From Datisca glomerata (lineage: Eukaryota > Streptophyta > Magnoliopsida > Cucurbitales > Datiscaceae), in contig QANY01005080.1 of the NCBI GenBank assembly GCA_003255025.1, forward strand, positions 9,544-73,543: a DNA stretch of 64,000 nucleotides, read 5' to 3'. This document shows positions 11,210 through 23,320 of the stretch, piece after piece; positions within the stretch are counted from its first letter, which is position 1; each line of letters starts with the position of its first letter. The notes under the pieces were generated by a model. The model was not told the DNA's origin and ran no database searches. It saw nothing but the letters and a program-made list of their open reading frames with translations. The position numbers and the translations under genes were made by a program.

Positions 11210-11822
11210 CAAGCTTCTCCCTTGGATCTCAATTTGATAAGTGTGTTTTGGATTTGTGTTTTTAAGAATTTGATATGGATTTGTGTTTTTAAGAATTTGA
11301 TATGGATTTGTGTTTAGTATGGATTTTTAACAAGTTTCTAGATACCGTTATACGGATGCTTATGAATATATTTTTAGAATTCGAGAAGTATTTAAACATA
11401 TAATTGAGTGTTGTTGTATAATATAACTTCTTGTGCAGGAGCTGGATTATTTGGGCGTATCATGTAAAAATAGATAACCCATTTTCAGTTCAAATTAGGA
11501 CAGCACATAGTGTATAAACTACTTACACAAGGTATATAATTTTATGATGAACTCCGTACAACTATTAGAACATAACCGTTTTAAAAGTCTACCTAAAAAC
11601 TGCCTATCAATGAAAAAAGTGCACATAAAATAAGTATATTCAAATAGTCAATTTCAAGAAACAATTAAATTGAAATGAACAATTAAAATACAACTTAAAT
11701 GGAAGTTTGTCAATAAAAAACAACTTGCATTAAGACTTATAAAAAAGAATGCTCATAAACAATAAAAGTACAAAATTAATAATATCAAATGTTAAAATAA
11801 TAATCGTGTCTACTTGCTACTC
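11210..11822. other. Gap between the two Mutator-like element genes
   Basis: AT-rich spacer between the convergent gene remnants. It has a tandem copy of a 32-bp unit with core TTAAGAATTTGATATGGATT (about 11255-11320). No protease or transposase sequence is visible. Confidence 0.4.
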
Positions 11823-13935
11823 CTAAAAGAGGAAACACGAATTGGGTTCTTGCATGTTTTTCGATTGTGACCAAATTGACCACAACGACCACACTTCACA
11901 TTGTTTCTTCGGTCTCCCAACTGAACGTCTCACATCTGGAGGTAGTATCTTCAATTGACCTTCATCCTGAATATGTAACATGCTGCAATTTCCTTTATAG
12001 GTTGAAGCGTATTCGGTACTTGAAAAACAATCACAAACATATGAATATGAACTCAAATTTTGATTGCAAACGACAGCACAAGCATGAGCACATGGGATAT
12101 GATCCAAATCCCACCTCCGACAAGAACAAGTATGCCTACTCAAGTTCAAAACATGCATGACACCACCATGCCTAACATGAAATTCATTTATATCGGATGA
12201 ACCAACCTGAAAAGCCATAAAAATAAGTTACACATAACCATTATGTTAAAATAAAACCATATAGTAACTAAATAAAATACATGACACATATCGATATACT
12301 TCGAGCAACTATATACTCGTCCCTCAAATCTTCCTCGGTCGATGGTGTAAGCTTTGTTTTCAAAAACGATGTCGCCATTCTACACTCATAAAGCCTCCTC
12401 AAACACATTTGATGTATAAATTCCAACAAACGCATGAGAGGAAGTTCACGTGCTTCAACTAAAATATTGTTAATACTTTCAGAGATGTTCAAGGTCAGCA
12501 TGTTATAGCGCTTACTAGGAAAATAAGCCCGTGCCCATTTAGGAAATCCAGTTCCCTCCAAATAAGAACGAACACGTGGAGATATCTTATCCAAACTCTG
12601 TATGTGACTCTGAAAGTCAGGCATAAGATAAGCCTTAGCACATGCATAAAAAATGGGATCAATGTTATTCAGCAACTTAAACCTAGTCTTTATATTCTGA
12701 CATAAATGGAACATTCATGCTCCGTGATGAGCATCGAGGAAAACAATACTAATGGCCTTGGAAATACTAGTGTGTCGATCAGAAACAATAACTAAATCAA
12801 CAACATGTCCAATGCAAGAATGCAACTAACGCATGAACCATATCCAATAATCATCATTCTCTAAGTCAACTATAACAAATGCTAACAGAAAAATTTGGTT
12901 GTTACAATGTAAACAACAAGCAGTTCACAAAATACCCACATACTTACCTTTAAAAACATGCCACCAACCGATACCCATGGTCTACAGTGTCTCCACCCAT
13001 CTAAGGACACAACATTAGACATAAAACAATACTTGAACCTCCCAACAGAAGTCACAACATAATCGGTAACGGAACCTGAAACAAAGTAATAAAAAGTAAA
13101 ATAATAGTAACTAAACTATATGTTATATTTACTAAGCATAAGTAACTATGTTATACCAGGGTTAGTTTCATGTAATGCTGCAAAAAATGAAGGAATGATA
13201 GCGTATGATTCTTCAGGAGACCTCAAAACAAAATCCATAGCAATTTCTTTCCCCCTTAAAGCTCTATGATAACTAACATAGACACCATGTTTCGCATGCT
13301 TGTGGTCAACAATCTCCTTTGGACGACTCCTACGTAAGCAACCATCCTTATAATTTTTCTTTAAACACTCACTGCTCACGATAGCACTAGCTCACCCATG
13401 ATCACTTTGTATAATATCTAATGAACAAGAATGTTCACTAGTATACTTCTTAACCATCCACAAAACACTATGCATATACCTCAAAGCACGTAAATACCAA
13501 CAATAAGTGTCATCAACACAAAACGTTAACCATTAGACTTATTCATCTTAAATTGAAAGTTATTTTTTAAAGCAACCACTTCAATTGCTTTCTTCAACTC
13601 TACCTTACTACCAAACAAATCTCCCTCCATAACATGAAAATCAGTTGAAGCATTCTCCACATCAACAGTCTCAACGGAACGAAAATCAGATGGTTGATCA
13701 ATAAGAACATTGCTAGCAATAGAAACAACTGTGTCGACCCTAGACAACTAGCATTGGTCATAGTTGAAATTTGTAAATTTTGACCAATCTCAACAACTAA
13801 TGGACAATAGACATTTTTTGCAAAAGTAATAAACCATGAAACATCACTATCATCCTTCAACTCCAACGCATTACAAGATGTTTTCCCAACAACAAGAACA
13901 ACCTTCATAACTATATTTTCTCGTGTAGCAGACAA
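11823..13935 (-). pseudogene. mudrA-like transposase remnant
   Basis: Reading the minus strand from 13935: an N-terminal region with WFITFAKNVYCPLVVE; a MuDR N-terminal-type block near 13526-13747 (GDLFGSKVELKKAIEVVAL, NNFQFK); a block at 13146-13379 with RPKEIV, HGVYVSYHRA and GSPEESYA-like SPEESYAIIPSF; a DDE region with FLKGKYVGIL and VIVSDRH; a following block at 12268-12714 (FHLCQNIKTRF, YFPSKRYNMLTLNISES); and a C-terminal SWIM zinc finger at 11823-12218 (RHTCSCRRWDLDHIPCAHA, C-x-C then C-x-H). In the DDE core the first Asp, normally in SVDGTFLK, is Gly (12963-12965), so the transposase would be dead even without its stops. Confidence 0.8.
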
Positions 13936-14890
13936 ACTTCATTCACGTATAACCAAATCTAATAGAACTCCAAATGTTGAATCCTCATAAAAAAAATGGG
14001 TTTAATTTGTTATCCACATATGTATTGGTATCACACCACCTACCATCATAAAATAATATAATAGGAACATTCAACATGCCTGAAAATACAAAGATTCATA
14101 AAGTTCAGAAAAACAATAAGATGGTACATAAAATTGATACTGACAGTATATAATTTAGTTACCAGTATATAGAAGCAAGACTCAGAATAATGTTTGTCTG
14201 AAAAGAAGCAAGAAAAATACTTCCTAATAATAACACATAATAACGAAGAAAATACATAGACTCAAATAAAACAATGTACATAATCTAACAAGAACATTCT
14301 CTAAACAAAAACATAAATTAAAAGAACAAATCAATGTAGAAAAAATACATAGAAGATAAACGATCAAAGAAGATAAACGATCACAAATTTTGTACTTAGA
14401 AAATCTGGAAATAACGAAATTGCAAGAAATCGCAATGTAAATCACAATTTTTCTTAACAATATAAAACAAGAAATTGCAAAGAAAACTTAATAATGTGGA
14501 AAATCAAGAAATATAACTCACCTCGCCAGAGAAGAATAAGGAGAAAAGGCGACGGAAGCAGCTCGCCGAAGAAGAACAACAACCAGTAACTCGTCATAAA
14601 ACAATAGCAGTTCACCGAAAATAGAAGGCTTGAATCTGAAAATAGTATCAGCTTGAATCCCTCAGTTTAAAATCAAAGATCGTTGTAATAAAAAATCACA
14701 ACTTCTTCCGATGAGGAAGGAAGAAGCGTGTTACAGTAGGGTTGCAAATTTTGAAAACCCACAGCTTGTTTCCATTCTTGTAGCTCGCGATAGAGAAGGG
14801 AAAATAGGGAAATACTAAATTTTAACTGCTCCAGTTTTAGCACGTGCAATTTTCGACCATCCCTGCAATTTAAGGAAAAAAAAACATTAT

Positions 14891-15116
14891 GTTAAATACA
14901 CCCACCAAAAGTGATGAAAATTGCAAATTTCTCCATGTTTTATTGCCATGTTGATAATGTATATATTTTGTACATTTTGATGATAACACATCATTAAAGT
15001 ATTACTTATAAGTTAAATAGAATTTACATGAATACTCGCAAGATAGATGCAGAAAAACCATGAAGAAAAAGAACAGAGTTGAAGAATTTATATAATTTTC
15101 ATGTATTTTGTAACAG
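14891..15116. other. Spacer between Mutator-like and Tat elements
   Basis: AT-rich, no open frame. The 5' LTR and leader expected for the neighbouring Tat element are not here. The junction where that element is truncated lies near 15110. Confidence 0.4.
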
Positions 15117-16340
15117 GGGTGTGACTCTCACACCTATCAAAATTGAAAGATGGGGATGTTATTTGGAAAGCCCAATGGATGCCGTTGACATTGAAGATCT
15201 ACAAATGTGGTGACTATCAATGGGTCCCGCTCCCAGGACCATGGGGCTGTACTAGTTATGCTCCGCTAATGGTGTTCCATTAACTATACATGAGACAGCT
15301 TGTCCCTTCCACGCATGCATTAAAGGACATTGAGATCAGTTATGATTCTCACGATATTGAACAAAAATTGCAGCAGCTAATTGGAGCTTGGAAAATAACA
15401 AGAAGAGTGTGAAATGAGAAGAATCACATGAATTTCACAAAGGAGTATGAAACGTGGCTTGAGAGCAGAGTCAAAGTAACTATTGCCTTACCAATTTAGG
15501 ATTTACAATAACATAAGTTACCAGAAGCTTATCAAGAGATTATTAAAAACGAGGAGTGAAATGAGTTATATGAGGAGCGTTAAAAGAATTTAGCTCTCTT
15601 GGAAGAAAACAGACGTCTAACAGTCTAGAAGAATTTGTCTGGCCAGCATAGGATCGAAATGGAAAAACAACTCAGATATTTGAGAAACAAAGTTGAGGAT
15701 CAAGAATATCTGAAGCGGAAAAACTTAGAGTTGGAAACTGACACGAGCAAACTGAACAACAAAGTTAGAAGGATGGCAGAAGACAATGAGAATTTGTGAG
15801 TGGTAATCTATGAACAAGAGGATCAAATCATGAAGCTAGAAAGGAAAAATAGGCTTGTACAAGAGGTTTTAGAAGAGGCTAAAGGGGCTGTCGATAAGAA
15901 GAATTTGTACATCGTTGAGTTAGAAAAACAATATGACTCATTACGATGAATCGCTAATAATTTACAAGTTGATTTAGAGAATCAAAAAGTTAGGAAGACT
16001 GAGTCACCAAATGATAGTGAAGAACTATTGAAAGTCATTGCAAGCCTTAAGCACCAAGTTAGAGCGTATTAGATCGTGATAGAGAAATGGGCAAGAAATA
16101 ATGATGCTAATGTTGACGCACTAAGATATGATTACCAATTACTGCAACAAGAGCACGACATGATTTGACAACGATCAAGGCAGGCTATAGAATGGCTTAA
16201 AGATGTGGCTATGAGAGCGAGCAATTTGGCCGAACAAGCATCATTTTTGAAAAAAAGAAAAGTTTTGTCCATCCATCCTAATGGGGAGAACTTGTCTAAG
16301 TTCTTGGAAGAAATCAACAAAGATTTGGGTCATTTTGTAT
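15117..16340 (+). pseudogene. Tat ORF1 remnant, DUF7745-like head with coiled coil
   Basis: Opens with DGDVIWKAQWMPLTLKIY-like and YQWVPLPGPWGCTSYAP motifs, which match the N-terminal domain of the extra ORF carried by Tat/Ogre elements (annotated DUF7745 in plants), then RQLVPSTHALKDIEISYD. From about 15560 to 16330 the frame is a long Glu/Lys/Leu-rich coiled coil broken by many TAG and TGA stops. It ends with FLEEINKDLGHFV. The role of this protein in the life cycle is not known to me. Confidence 0.7.
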
Positions 16341-16475
16341 AAACTCATAGTGCGGAGTAGTATAGTTTGACTTCTACATACTCAAATGTAGTGGATGGCT
16401 ATATTAATTGAATGAAATTGAGTTCTTTTGGACTTTCACTTTGCGCAATATCATTTCTCATACATAAATTTACTT

Positions 16476-16479
<4 letters not shown>

Positions 16480-16532
<53 letters not shown>
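16480..16532. repeat. (ATT)n microsatellite
   Basis: About 17 uninterrupted trinucleotide copies in the spacer between ORF1 and gag of the Tat element. An obvious candidate for length variation. Confidence 0.95.
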
Positions 16533-16534
<2 letters not shown>

Positions 16535-16655
16535 TATTCTTCCTCATTTGCAAAATCTACCATCTCATTGTTTTATTTTTATTTATTAAGAAAACTTTTC
16601 AAAGATAGTCCGTCAACTCTGACATCCTTATCGAACGCGAGCTCAAGTTAGGGTC

Positions 16656-18717
16656 ATGGACGAGCAAGAAAGAGAGCAATCGCGAGAGGAAATGAAAGAA
16701 GAAATTAGGGAGCTGAAAGAGCAAATGGCAAGAGTCCTGGAACTCCTCGCCGCGAGTAAGGGAAAAGCCTGTCTTGAAAATCTGCAAGGGGGTCAATTAT
16801 CACAAAATCAACTGTTAAACGATACTCCACATTACCCTCATGGTTCACTCCAACCTATCAACGTTATCAGACCGACCACTTTCAGCATGCTTGACCACCA
16901 GTAAATATCCAGCACTATCCATTTCCAAGTGTCCAAGAAATGATGCAGACAGGGAAAAGTGGATACAACCCATCCACAATGGCACATGGCCACAATCAAG
17001 CTTTCACCCTACAAGGCAAAATCGCTAATGAGCCAATCATCATACCCGATGTTGATGACCCAAAGGGGCAGAGGCCTGTTACTAAACCAAGCGAAGACTC
17101 GCTATCGAAAGATAAGCTGGGCTTTTTAAAGGAAAGATTACGCGCCATTGAAGTGTCAGATGTATATGGTACCATTGATGCCACCCAATCATGTTTGGTC
17201 CCAGATGTTACCATCCCACACAAATTCAAACTACCTGAGTTTCAAAAATATGGTAGTATAGGCCCGAGAAGTCACCTTATTATAAACTGCAGAAAGATGG
17301 TTGTTTGTGCAAATAATGATAAGTTGTTGATTCATTTCTTTCAAGATAGCTTGACAGGGGTTGCATCTCACTGGTATATCCAATTGGATAACCAACATAT
17401 TCGTAGGTGGAAAGATTTAACTGATGCTCGCTTAAGACAATACAAGTACAACATAGACATGGCTCCTGATTGTCTGGATCTACAAAGGATGAGAAAAAAC
17501 CTACTGAAGGCTTCAAAGAATATGCGCAAAGGTGGAGGGAATTAACTGCTCAAGTACACCCCCCTTGTCAGAAAAGGAGATGGATACAATGTTTATCAAC
17601 ACCTTGAGATCTCCATTCTACGATAGGATGATTGGAAATACTTCAAACAACTTCTCTGATATTATAGTGATTGGTGAAAGGATTGAATATGGGGTACAGA
17701 ATGGAAGAATTTTGGAAGTCGTATCTAATACATCATCCGTAAAAAAAAGGGCCGTCGTTGAAGCGGAAAGAAGGGGATGTACAGACGATCAATTTGGGGT
17801 ACCCATCACAAGCTGTAAACTCGAGGCCGGGATTTCCAAAGTATAGTGAAGGGTCCAAATCTGTGACATCATATGTGGCAAATACCTCACAAATTCCATA
17901 CAATTATCACTCTCAACAATCAGCATTTCAAAACAACCCAAGACCTAGTTTTAGACCACCGACTCACTAGCAAAATCTGTGTCAGGCTGATCAGCCTCTG
18001 AGGGGAAATAGAAATAATTAACGTTTTGTCCAATATGATCCGATCCCAATGTCATATACAGAACTCTTACCTCAATTGATACAAAATAATCAATTGGTGC
18101 CAATTTTTTATGAACCTCTACAACCACCATACCCAATGTGGTATGATCCGACTGCTCGTTGTGATTATCCTGCAGGGGTAGTGGGACATTCGAATGAGAA
18201 TCCCACTACATTAAAAGGTAGAGTACAGGAATTGATCAAGGATGGATGGTTGAATTTCAAAAAGGCTAATGGGAATCCAGATATCAATTCCAACCCTTTA
18301 CCAAATCATAGGAATCCTACCGTAAATGCAATTAAGGAATATTTTTCATATGGAAAGAGGGACATGGAAGATGTGAGCACGTCAACGGAAATACTTTTCT
18401 ATCTTCTTTCTAAAGTAGGGTACGTCTACCCAAGACATTCAGAGGATGAAGGCGTTTCTAGGAAGTATATGCATGACTTTGATTGTTTGTTTCATAAGAA
18501 TGTGATGGGGCATACAATTGAGAAATGTGCTGATTTTAAAATGGAAGTGCAAAAGTTGTTGGATGCAAAGATATTTACAATAAGTCATAAAGGAGAAAGG
18601 GAATACCAGGAAGATGACTCTTTAGTTCTCATGATAATTAAAAAATTATCTGAAGTTAATGTTGAAGTGTCGTCCTATATCCCAAAATCTCTCACAATAT
18701 ATTACGAGGAAAGTTAA
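16656..18717 (+). pseudogene. Tat gag remnant
   Basis: Starts MDEQEREQSREEMKEEIREL, a short coiled coil, and shifts frame at least twice. The capsid-like core at 17200-17545 has HKFKLPEFQKY, LLIHFFQDSLTGVASHWYIQ and RRWKDLTDARLRQYKYN. A Pro-rich stretch follows. The C-terminal part (18049-18717) has a block usually read as a zinc knuckle, but its His and last Cys are Pro here (ARCDYPAGVVGHSNENP). A second knuckle C-x2-H-x5-H-x4-C (CLFHKNVMGHTIEKC) is intact. It would form the particle core if functional. Confidence 0.8.
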
Positions 18718-18806
18718 CTCACACCACTACGTATTATGCTCTGATGCCTATCACCATCCAAATACCGGGTGTATTTTCTTATAAAGATTCAAGAGCACTA
18801 CCATAG

Positions 18807-20356
18807 ATGTACCTATATGAGGTCATTATAAGTGGTAACGACAAAACTCAGGCCCTAAATCCGTCTGACCTCGATCTCCCCATAACTAATATTTCAGGAG
18901 TAGATGGGATGACGAGGAGTGGCAGATGCTACACGTCAGAAGTTTTGAAAACGGACAAAAGTGATGAGTTTGAAAGACAAAGGAAAGGGAAAGCGAAAGA
19001 ATGCGACAATGGTCATGAATTCCAAGGAGAAATGCATGGTGGCCAAGTGATAAACCCGGATATAATAAGAGGTACGGAGAAAGAAATAGCAATGTCTACA
19101 GAAGAAGTATGTGAATTTTTTAAGCTCATCAAGCAAAGTGAGTATAAGGTGGTAGAACAACTTAATCGCTTACCAGCTCGTATATCTTTACTGTCATTCT
19201 TTCTGAATTATGAACCACATCGTCAAGCATTAGTGAAGGTTTTGAATCAAGCATATGTCTGTCATGACATTACGGTGGAGAAGTTGAGTGGAATTGTATG
19301 AAATATTACCGCACCAAATTTTATCACTTTCATAGATGATGATGAAATCCCTGTCGATGGTACTGGACACTCTAGAGCTCTACATATATCCGTGAAATGT
19401 GGGGATTATGTTGTTGCAAAAATATTGATTGATAATGGCTCGTCTCTAAATGTAATGTCAAGATCTACACTAACAAAGCTCCATGTGGACGCAACACATA
19501 TGCGACCGAGCATGATGATAGTAAAAGCATTCGACGGTACCCGAAGAAAAGTAGTCGGAGACATAAAGATACAAATTTGAATCTGGCCATGCCTATTCAA
19601 TATTATTTTTCAAGTGATGGACATAAATCCAGCATACAGTTTTCTTTTAGGTCGACCATGGATTCACTCTGTCGGGGCAGTACCGACTTCATTACATCAG
19701 AAGATGAAATGTATAATGGATCATAAACTCATTTGTACATATGAGGAAGAAGATTTATTGGTATCCAAGCTGGCTACCATGCCGTATGTTGAGGCGGCCG
19801 AAGAAACATTGGAGTGCTCATTTCGATCATTTGAGATTGTGAACACCACATTTGTTGCTAGTGGGAAACTCGCTCCAGCATCAAGCCTATCAAAAGCATC
19901 TCGGATGGTGGCAAAATTGATGATAAAAAGGGGATACATGCCAGGCAAATGACTCGGGGGTAAGTATCAAGGCATAAATAAGTTAATCGAGTGGGACAAG
20001 GATGAACAAAGGTTTGGGCTTGGATATAGACCAACCAAGGCTGATAGAAAGAGAGTGGAAGCTCAAAAGAGAGAAAAGAGGATTTCTAGGCTCGAAAATA
20101 GGGAATTTGATATGGAAATGGCGATCATACCCCATATTTCTGAATCCTTTAGAATTGGAAGAATTTCATTCGAAGAACCGGTTATAGTAGAGCAGTATGA
20201 CTTTGAAGATATTATCACCCAGCTTTCAATATCCGCAATCTTGGGAAAATCATCAAGTGAAAGTACAAAGGACTTGGTTTCTCGGTACGATTCATATCAT
20301 GATCTTAACAATTGGGACGTCACCGAGCTACCAGTGCTTCTCGAGAATTTTCAAGA
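18807..20356 (+). pseudogene. Tat gag-pol linker and aspartic protease remnant
   Basis: An acidic/basic linker (18807-19301) ends with LVKVLNQAYVCHDITVEKL, a conserved block just before the Tat protease. The retropepsin part at 19392-19580 has the active-site motif as ILIDNGSSLNVMS (DNG is common in this lineage), and 19614-19952 has DINPAYSFLLGRPWIHSVGAVPTSLHQ. The frame then changes and 20055-20356 encodes an acidic spacer up to a probable splice donor. Confidence 0.75.
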
Positions 20357-20624
20357 GTAATGTGTTCATGCCAAAATTCTAATGATTCTACCTAATTCCT
20401 TAGGAATTTCATTGTTATGGGCCTATGTTCTCCTCTATTTCATGTCATCTCTTTGAATGAAAATCTAAAAACTTGTTTCGTCTCCTTTTGCTAATGATAA
20501 ATACAATTCCAATTCTTTTTTTCTTCCTTTTATGTCTATTTTTTCCATTTCTGAAATGTTGTTCATACTCATGCATTGTTTATTTTCTTTTCTCGCCTTA
20601 TTTTCATCCAATAATCTGATTCAG
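20357..20624 (+). other. Probable retrotransposon intron between protease and RT
   Basis: A 268-bp AT-rich block full of stops. Its left edge is A then GTAATG, and its right edge is a pyrimidine-rich stretch ending GATTCAG then GTTCGAG. Removing it joins the acidic spacer before it to another acidic frame (NGDFENRSISNNF, then ELTEVINLGLEGEMKEV) in the same phase. Ogre elements are known to splice an intron at this position. Confidence 0.6.
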
Positions 20625-21830
20625 GTTCGAGAATGGTGATTTTGAAAACAGGAGCATAAGCAATAACTTTGACAATCCCATTCTTAGCATAGAGTCAGAT
20701 GAAAGTAACGAGAATAATTTCGAACCATCTTCGGAAATGTTAAGAATGGTAGAAGAGGATGAAAAAATAACTCAACTATATCAAGAGTTAACGGAGGTGA
20801 TAAATTTAGGATTGGAGGGAGAGATGAAAGAAGTCTGAATCGGCACTTCTATGACAAGCTAAAGCCACTGAGAATTAATTGACTTACTCAAAGAGTATAT
20901 TGACGTATTTCCATGGTCTTACCAAGATATGTCAGGTCTAGACACTGATATCGTGGTTCATCATTTGCCACTTATGCCCGAAAGTAAACCAGTGCGACAA
21001 AAGTTACGGAAAATGAAACCAGACATGCTGGTACAGATCAAAGAAGAAGTTAAAAAGCAAGTAGATGCGGGTTTTCTAGAAGTAGTAAAATACCCTAAAT
21101 GGGTTCCTAACATAGTCCCAGTGCTGCAGAAAAATGGGAAAGTAAGGGTGTGAGTCGATTATAGAGACTTAAATCGGGCAAGCCCCAAGGATAATTTTCC
21201 ATTACCCCATATCGATGTCTTAGTAGATAACACTGCAAGACATTCAACTTTCTCTTTCATGGATGGTTTTTCGGGGTACAACCAAATCAAAATGGCTCCT
21301 GAAGACCGTGAAAAGATGACTTTTATAACTTTTAGAGTACATTTTGTTATAAGGTTATGCCATTTGGTCTAAAGAATCTAAGGGCGACTTACTAGCGGGC
21401 AATGGTAACATTGTTTTATGATATGATACATAAAGAAATCGAAGTGTACATTGATGATATGATTGCCAAATCTCATCAAGGAAAAGATCATACAGTCACT
21501 CTACGAAAATTATTTGAACGGTTGAGAAAGTTTCAGTTAAAGCTTAACCCGATAAAGTGTACATTTGCAGCATCTTCAGGGTAAGTACTTGGTTTTGTCG
21601 TGAGCAAGGAAGGAATGAAAGTTGACCCTAAAAAGGTTCGAGCCATCATCGATATGCCACTACCTTAAACTCAAAAGGAAGTTAGAGGTTTTTTAAGGAG
21701 ATTAAATTACATAGCCCAGTTCATCTCACAACTAATTGCAACTTGTGAACCTATCTTTAAACTTCTCCGCAAAAGTGATACAAAAGGATGAAATGATGAT
21801 TGTCAAATTTCTTTTGAGAAGATCAAGCAA
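20625..21830 (+). pseudogene. Tat reverse transcriptase remnant
   Basis: After the acidic spacer comes VVHHLPLMPESKPVRQKLRK, then WVPNIVPVLQKNGKVRV, a stop, VDYRDLNRASPKDNFPLPHI, palm A as FSFMDGFSGYNQIKMAPED, and palm C as YIDDMIAKS. The connection domain follows (LGFVVSKEGMKVDPKKVRAI, RGFLRRLNYIAQFI). A frame shift near 21340 and several stops disable it. Confidence 0.85.
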
Positions 21831-22310
21831 TACTTGCAAAATCCGCCTACACTTGTTCCTCCAACTCTAGGGCATCCACTCATTTTGTATCTTACAGTGA
21901 CAGGAAAATTCATGGATTTTGTACTTGGTCAACATGACACCTCTGTAAGGAAAGAACAAGCAATATACTATTTAAGTAAAAGGTACACAAACTATAAGGC
22001 TAATTATTCGATGTTGGAGAAAACGTGTTGTGCATTAGCCTAGGTTGCTCATCGGCTCAAACAGTACATGTTATACCACACCACTTGGTTAATTTCAAAG
22101 ACAGATCCAATCAAGTATATCTTTGAAAAACCATCACTTTTTGGGCGAACTGCTAAATGGCAAATGTTGCTCACGGAATATGATATTGTCTATGTCACGA
22201 GAAAGTCAATAAAAGAATGTGTACTTGTTGATTATTTTACAGATCAACCAATGCAAGATTATGAGCCTACGAAGTTTGATTTTTCTGATGGAACATATCA
22301 GTCATATTAA
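21831..22310 (+). pseudogene. Tat RNase H remnant
   Basis: Reads LILYLTVTGKFMDFVLGQHD, EQAIYYLSKRYTNYKANYS, LEKTCCALA, stop, VAHRLKQYMLYHTTWLIS and LLTEYDIVYVTRKSIK. This is the degenerate retroviral-type RNase H seen in the Tat lineage, where the usual catalytic Asp positions are already weakly kept. It directly follows RT in frame order. Confidence 0.7.
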
Positions 22311-22316
22311 AAAATG

Positions 22317-22672
22317 AAGGAGAATCTATGGATCCAAAATTGTGGACAATGTTATTTGATGGCGCATCTAATGATGTAGGACATGGAATTGGGGCAACCT
22401 CATATCTCCTGAGAAAAAGTTGTTCCCATTCACGGTAAAACTATGCTTTAATTGCACAAACAATGTAGCAAAATATAAGGCATATTCCATGGGAATTCAA
22501 GCAGCTTATGATATGAAGATAAGGAAGCTTCAAGTGTACGGAGATTCATTATTAGTGATACGACAACTAAACGGGGAATGAGAAGCTAGAAACTCTAAAC
22601 TGGTACCTTACAACAAACATGTAACTAAGTTAAACCGAACTTTTGATGTGATCTCATTTGACCATATTTAAT
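22317..22672 (+). pseudogene. Second, archaeal-type RNase H (aRNH) remnant
   Basis: Begins LWTMLFDGASNDVGHGIGA, the first catalytic Asp motif of the additional RNase H typical of Tat elements. A one-base frame change follows, then FNCTNNVAKYKAYSMGIQAA (Glu normally in this helix) and KIRKLQVYGDSLLVIRQLNGE with the third acidic residue. Its presence supports the Tat assignment. No integrase follows it. Confidence 0.75.
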
Positions 22673-23320
22673 TACTCTTAAAATAACTCAGAAGTATAAA
22701 CTTGGTTAGGTGAAAGCTAATTAAAAAAGGAATAGTAATTAAGAAAGGCGGTTTGAGTACGAGGTGAAATCTGAAAAGTCACCACGAGAAAGTCAGTATA
22801 GACATAACGAAGGTCAAAGCACGATTGGAGGATTGCAATTAAAGCACGAAAAAAGAAGTAAAATGTGGAGAAATTATTCACTCTCTTCATCATCGACGTG
22901 AAGCCGAATACTGGGACACAAACCAATGAATAAGGATGCATCATTTTCTTGAAAGTATGTTCGATACTTCATTGCGAGTCCATGACTTTAGACCAAGTGA
23001 TTGATTTGAAGGGTGAAGGATATGACGACATTAGTCAACTTTCAAAAAAAATCATCAAATGATTTTCTTACAAATGTTTTCAATCATGCATAGCATGCAT
23101 GCACTCAAAATCACTACTTTGCATTTATATTCAATAATTACAAAGCATTGACATGCATCATATTGATCTGTTTTTATGCAATTCAAGTTCATAAATCATT
23201 TAAAGATATTCTTTCAAATTCCATACATGACTTTCGAATATTTAGAGCATGCATTAGTCTAGCTCTTGCACCATATGAAAATGGTAAACATCAGATAAAA
23301 TATCATTTCAACATCTTTAG
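22673..23320. other. Tat element, integrase region deleted
   Basis: Integrase (HHCC and DDE motifs) would be expected between aRNH and the 3' tandem array and needs well over 1 kb. Only about 650 bp remain and they show no integrase motif on either strand. The right part is AT-rich. Confidence 0.55.

Larger units (their letters stand above)
8166..14890. mobile_element. Degenerate Mutator-like element, DUF1985/Ulp1 (KI/Kaonashi) type
   Basis: Two convergent decayed genes share one element. On the plus strand is a DUF1985-type gene (about 8580-11200). On the minus strand is mudrA (about 14760 down to 11823). Probable first non-coding exons lie at both outer ends, with donors near 8746 (AAAACAG then GTATGA) and, on the minus strand, near 14520 (GGCGAG then GTGAG). 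Mutator-like elements that carry Ulp1-family genes beside mudrA are a known plant group and often lack long terminal inverted repeats. I see no long TIR here and no 9-bp target duplication, so the ends are approximate. The left end has strong local palindromes (separate entry). Confidence 0.7.

Noticed and set aside
14891..15116. Search for a Tat 5' LTR or leader
   Set aside because: No sequence matching the ends of the 3' LTR (TGTAGATATCG or CGTTACGACA) is present here, so the element is treated as 5'-truncated.
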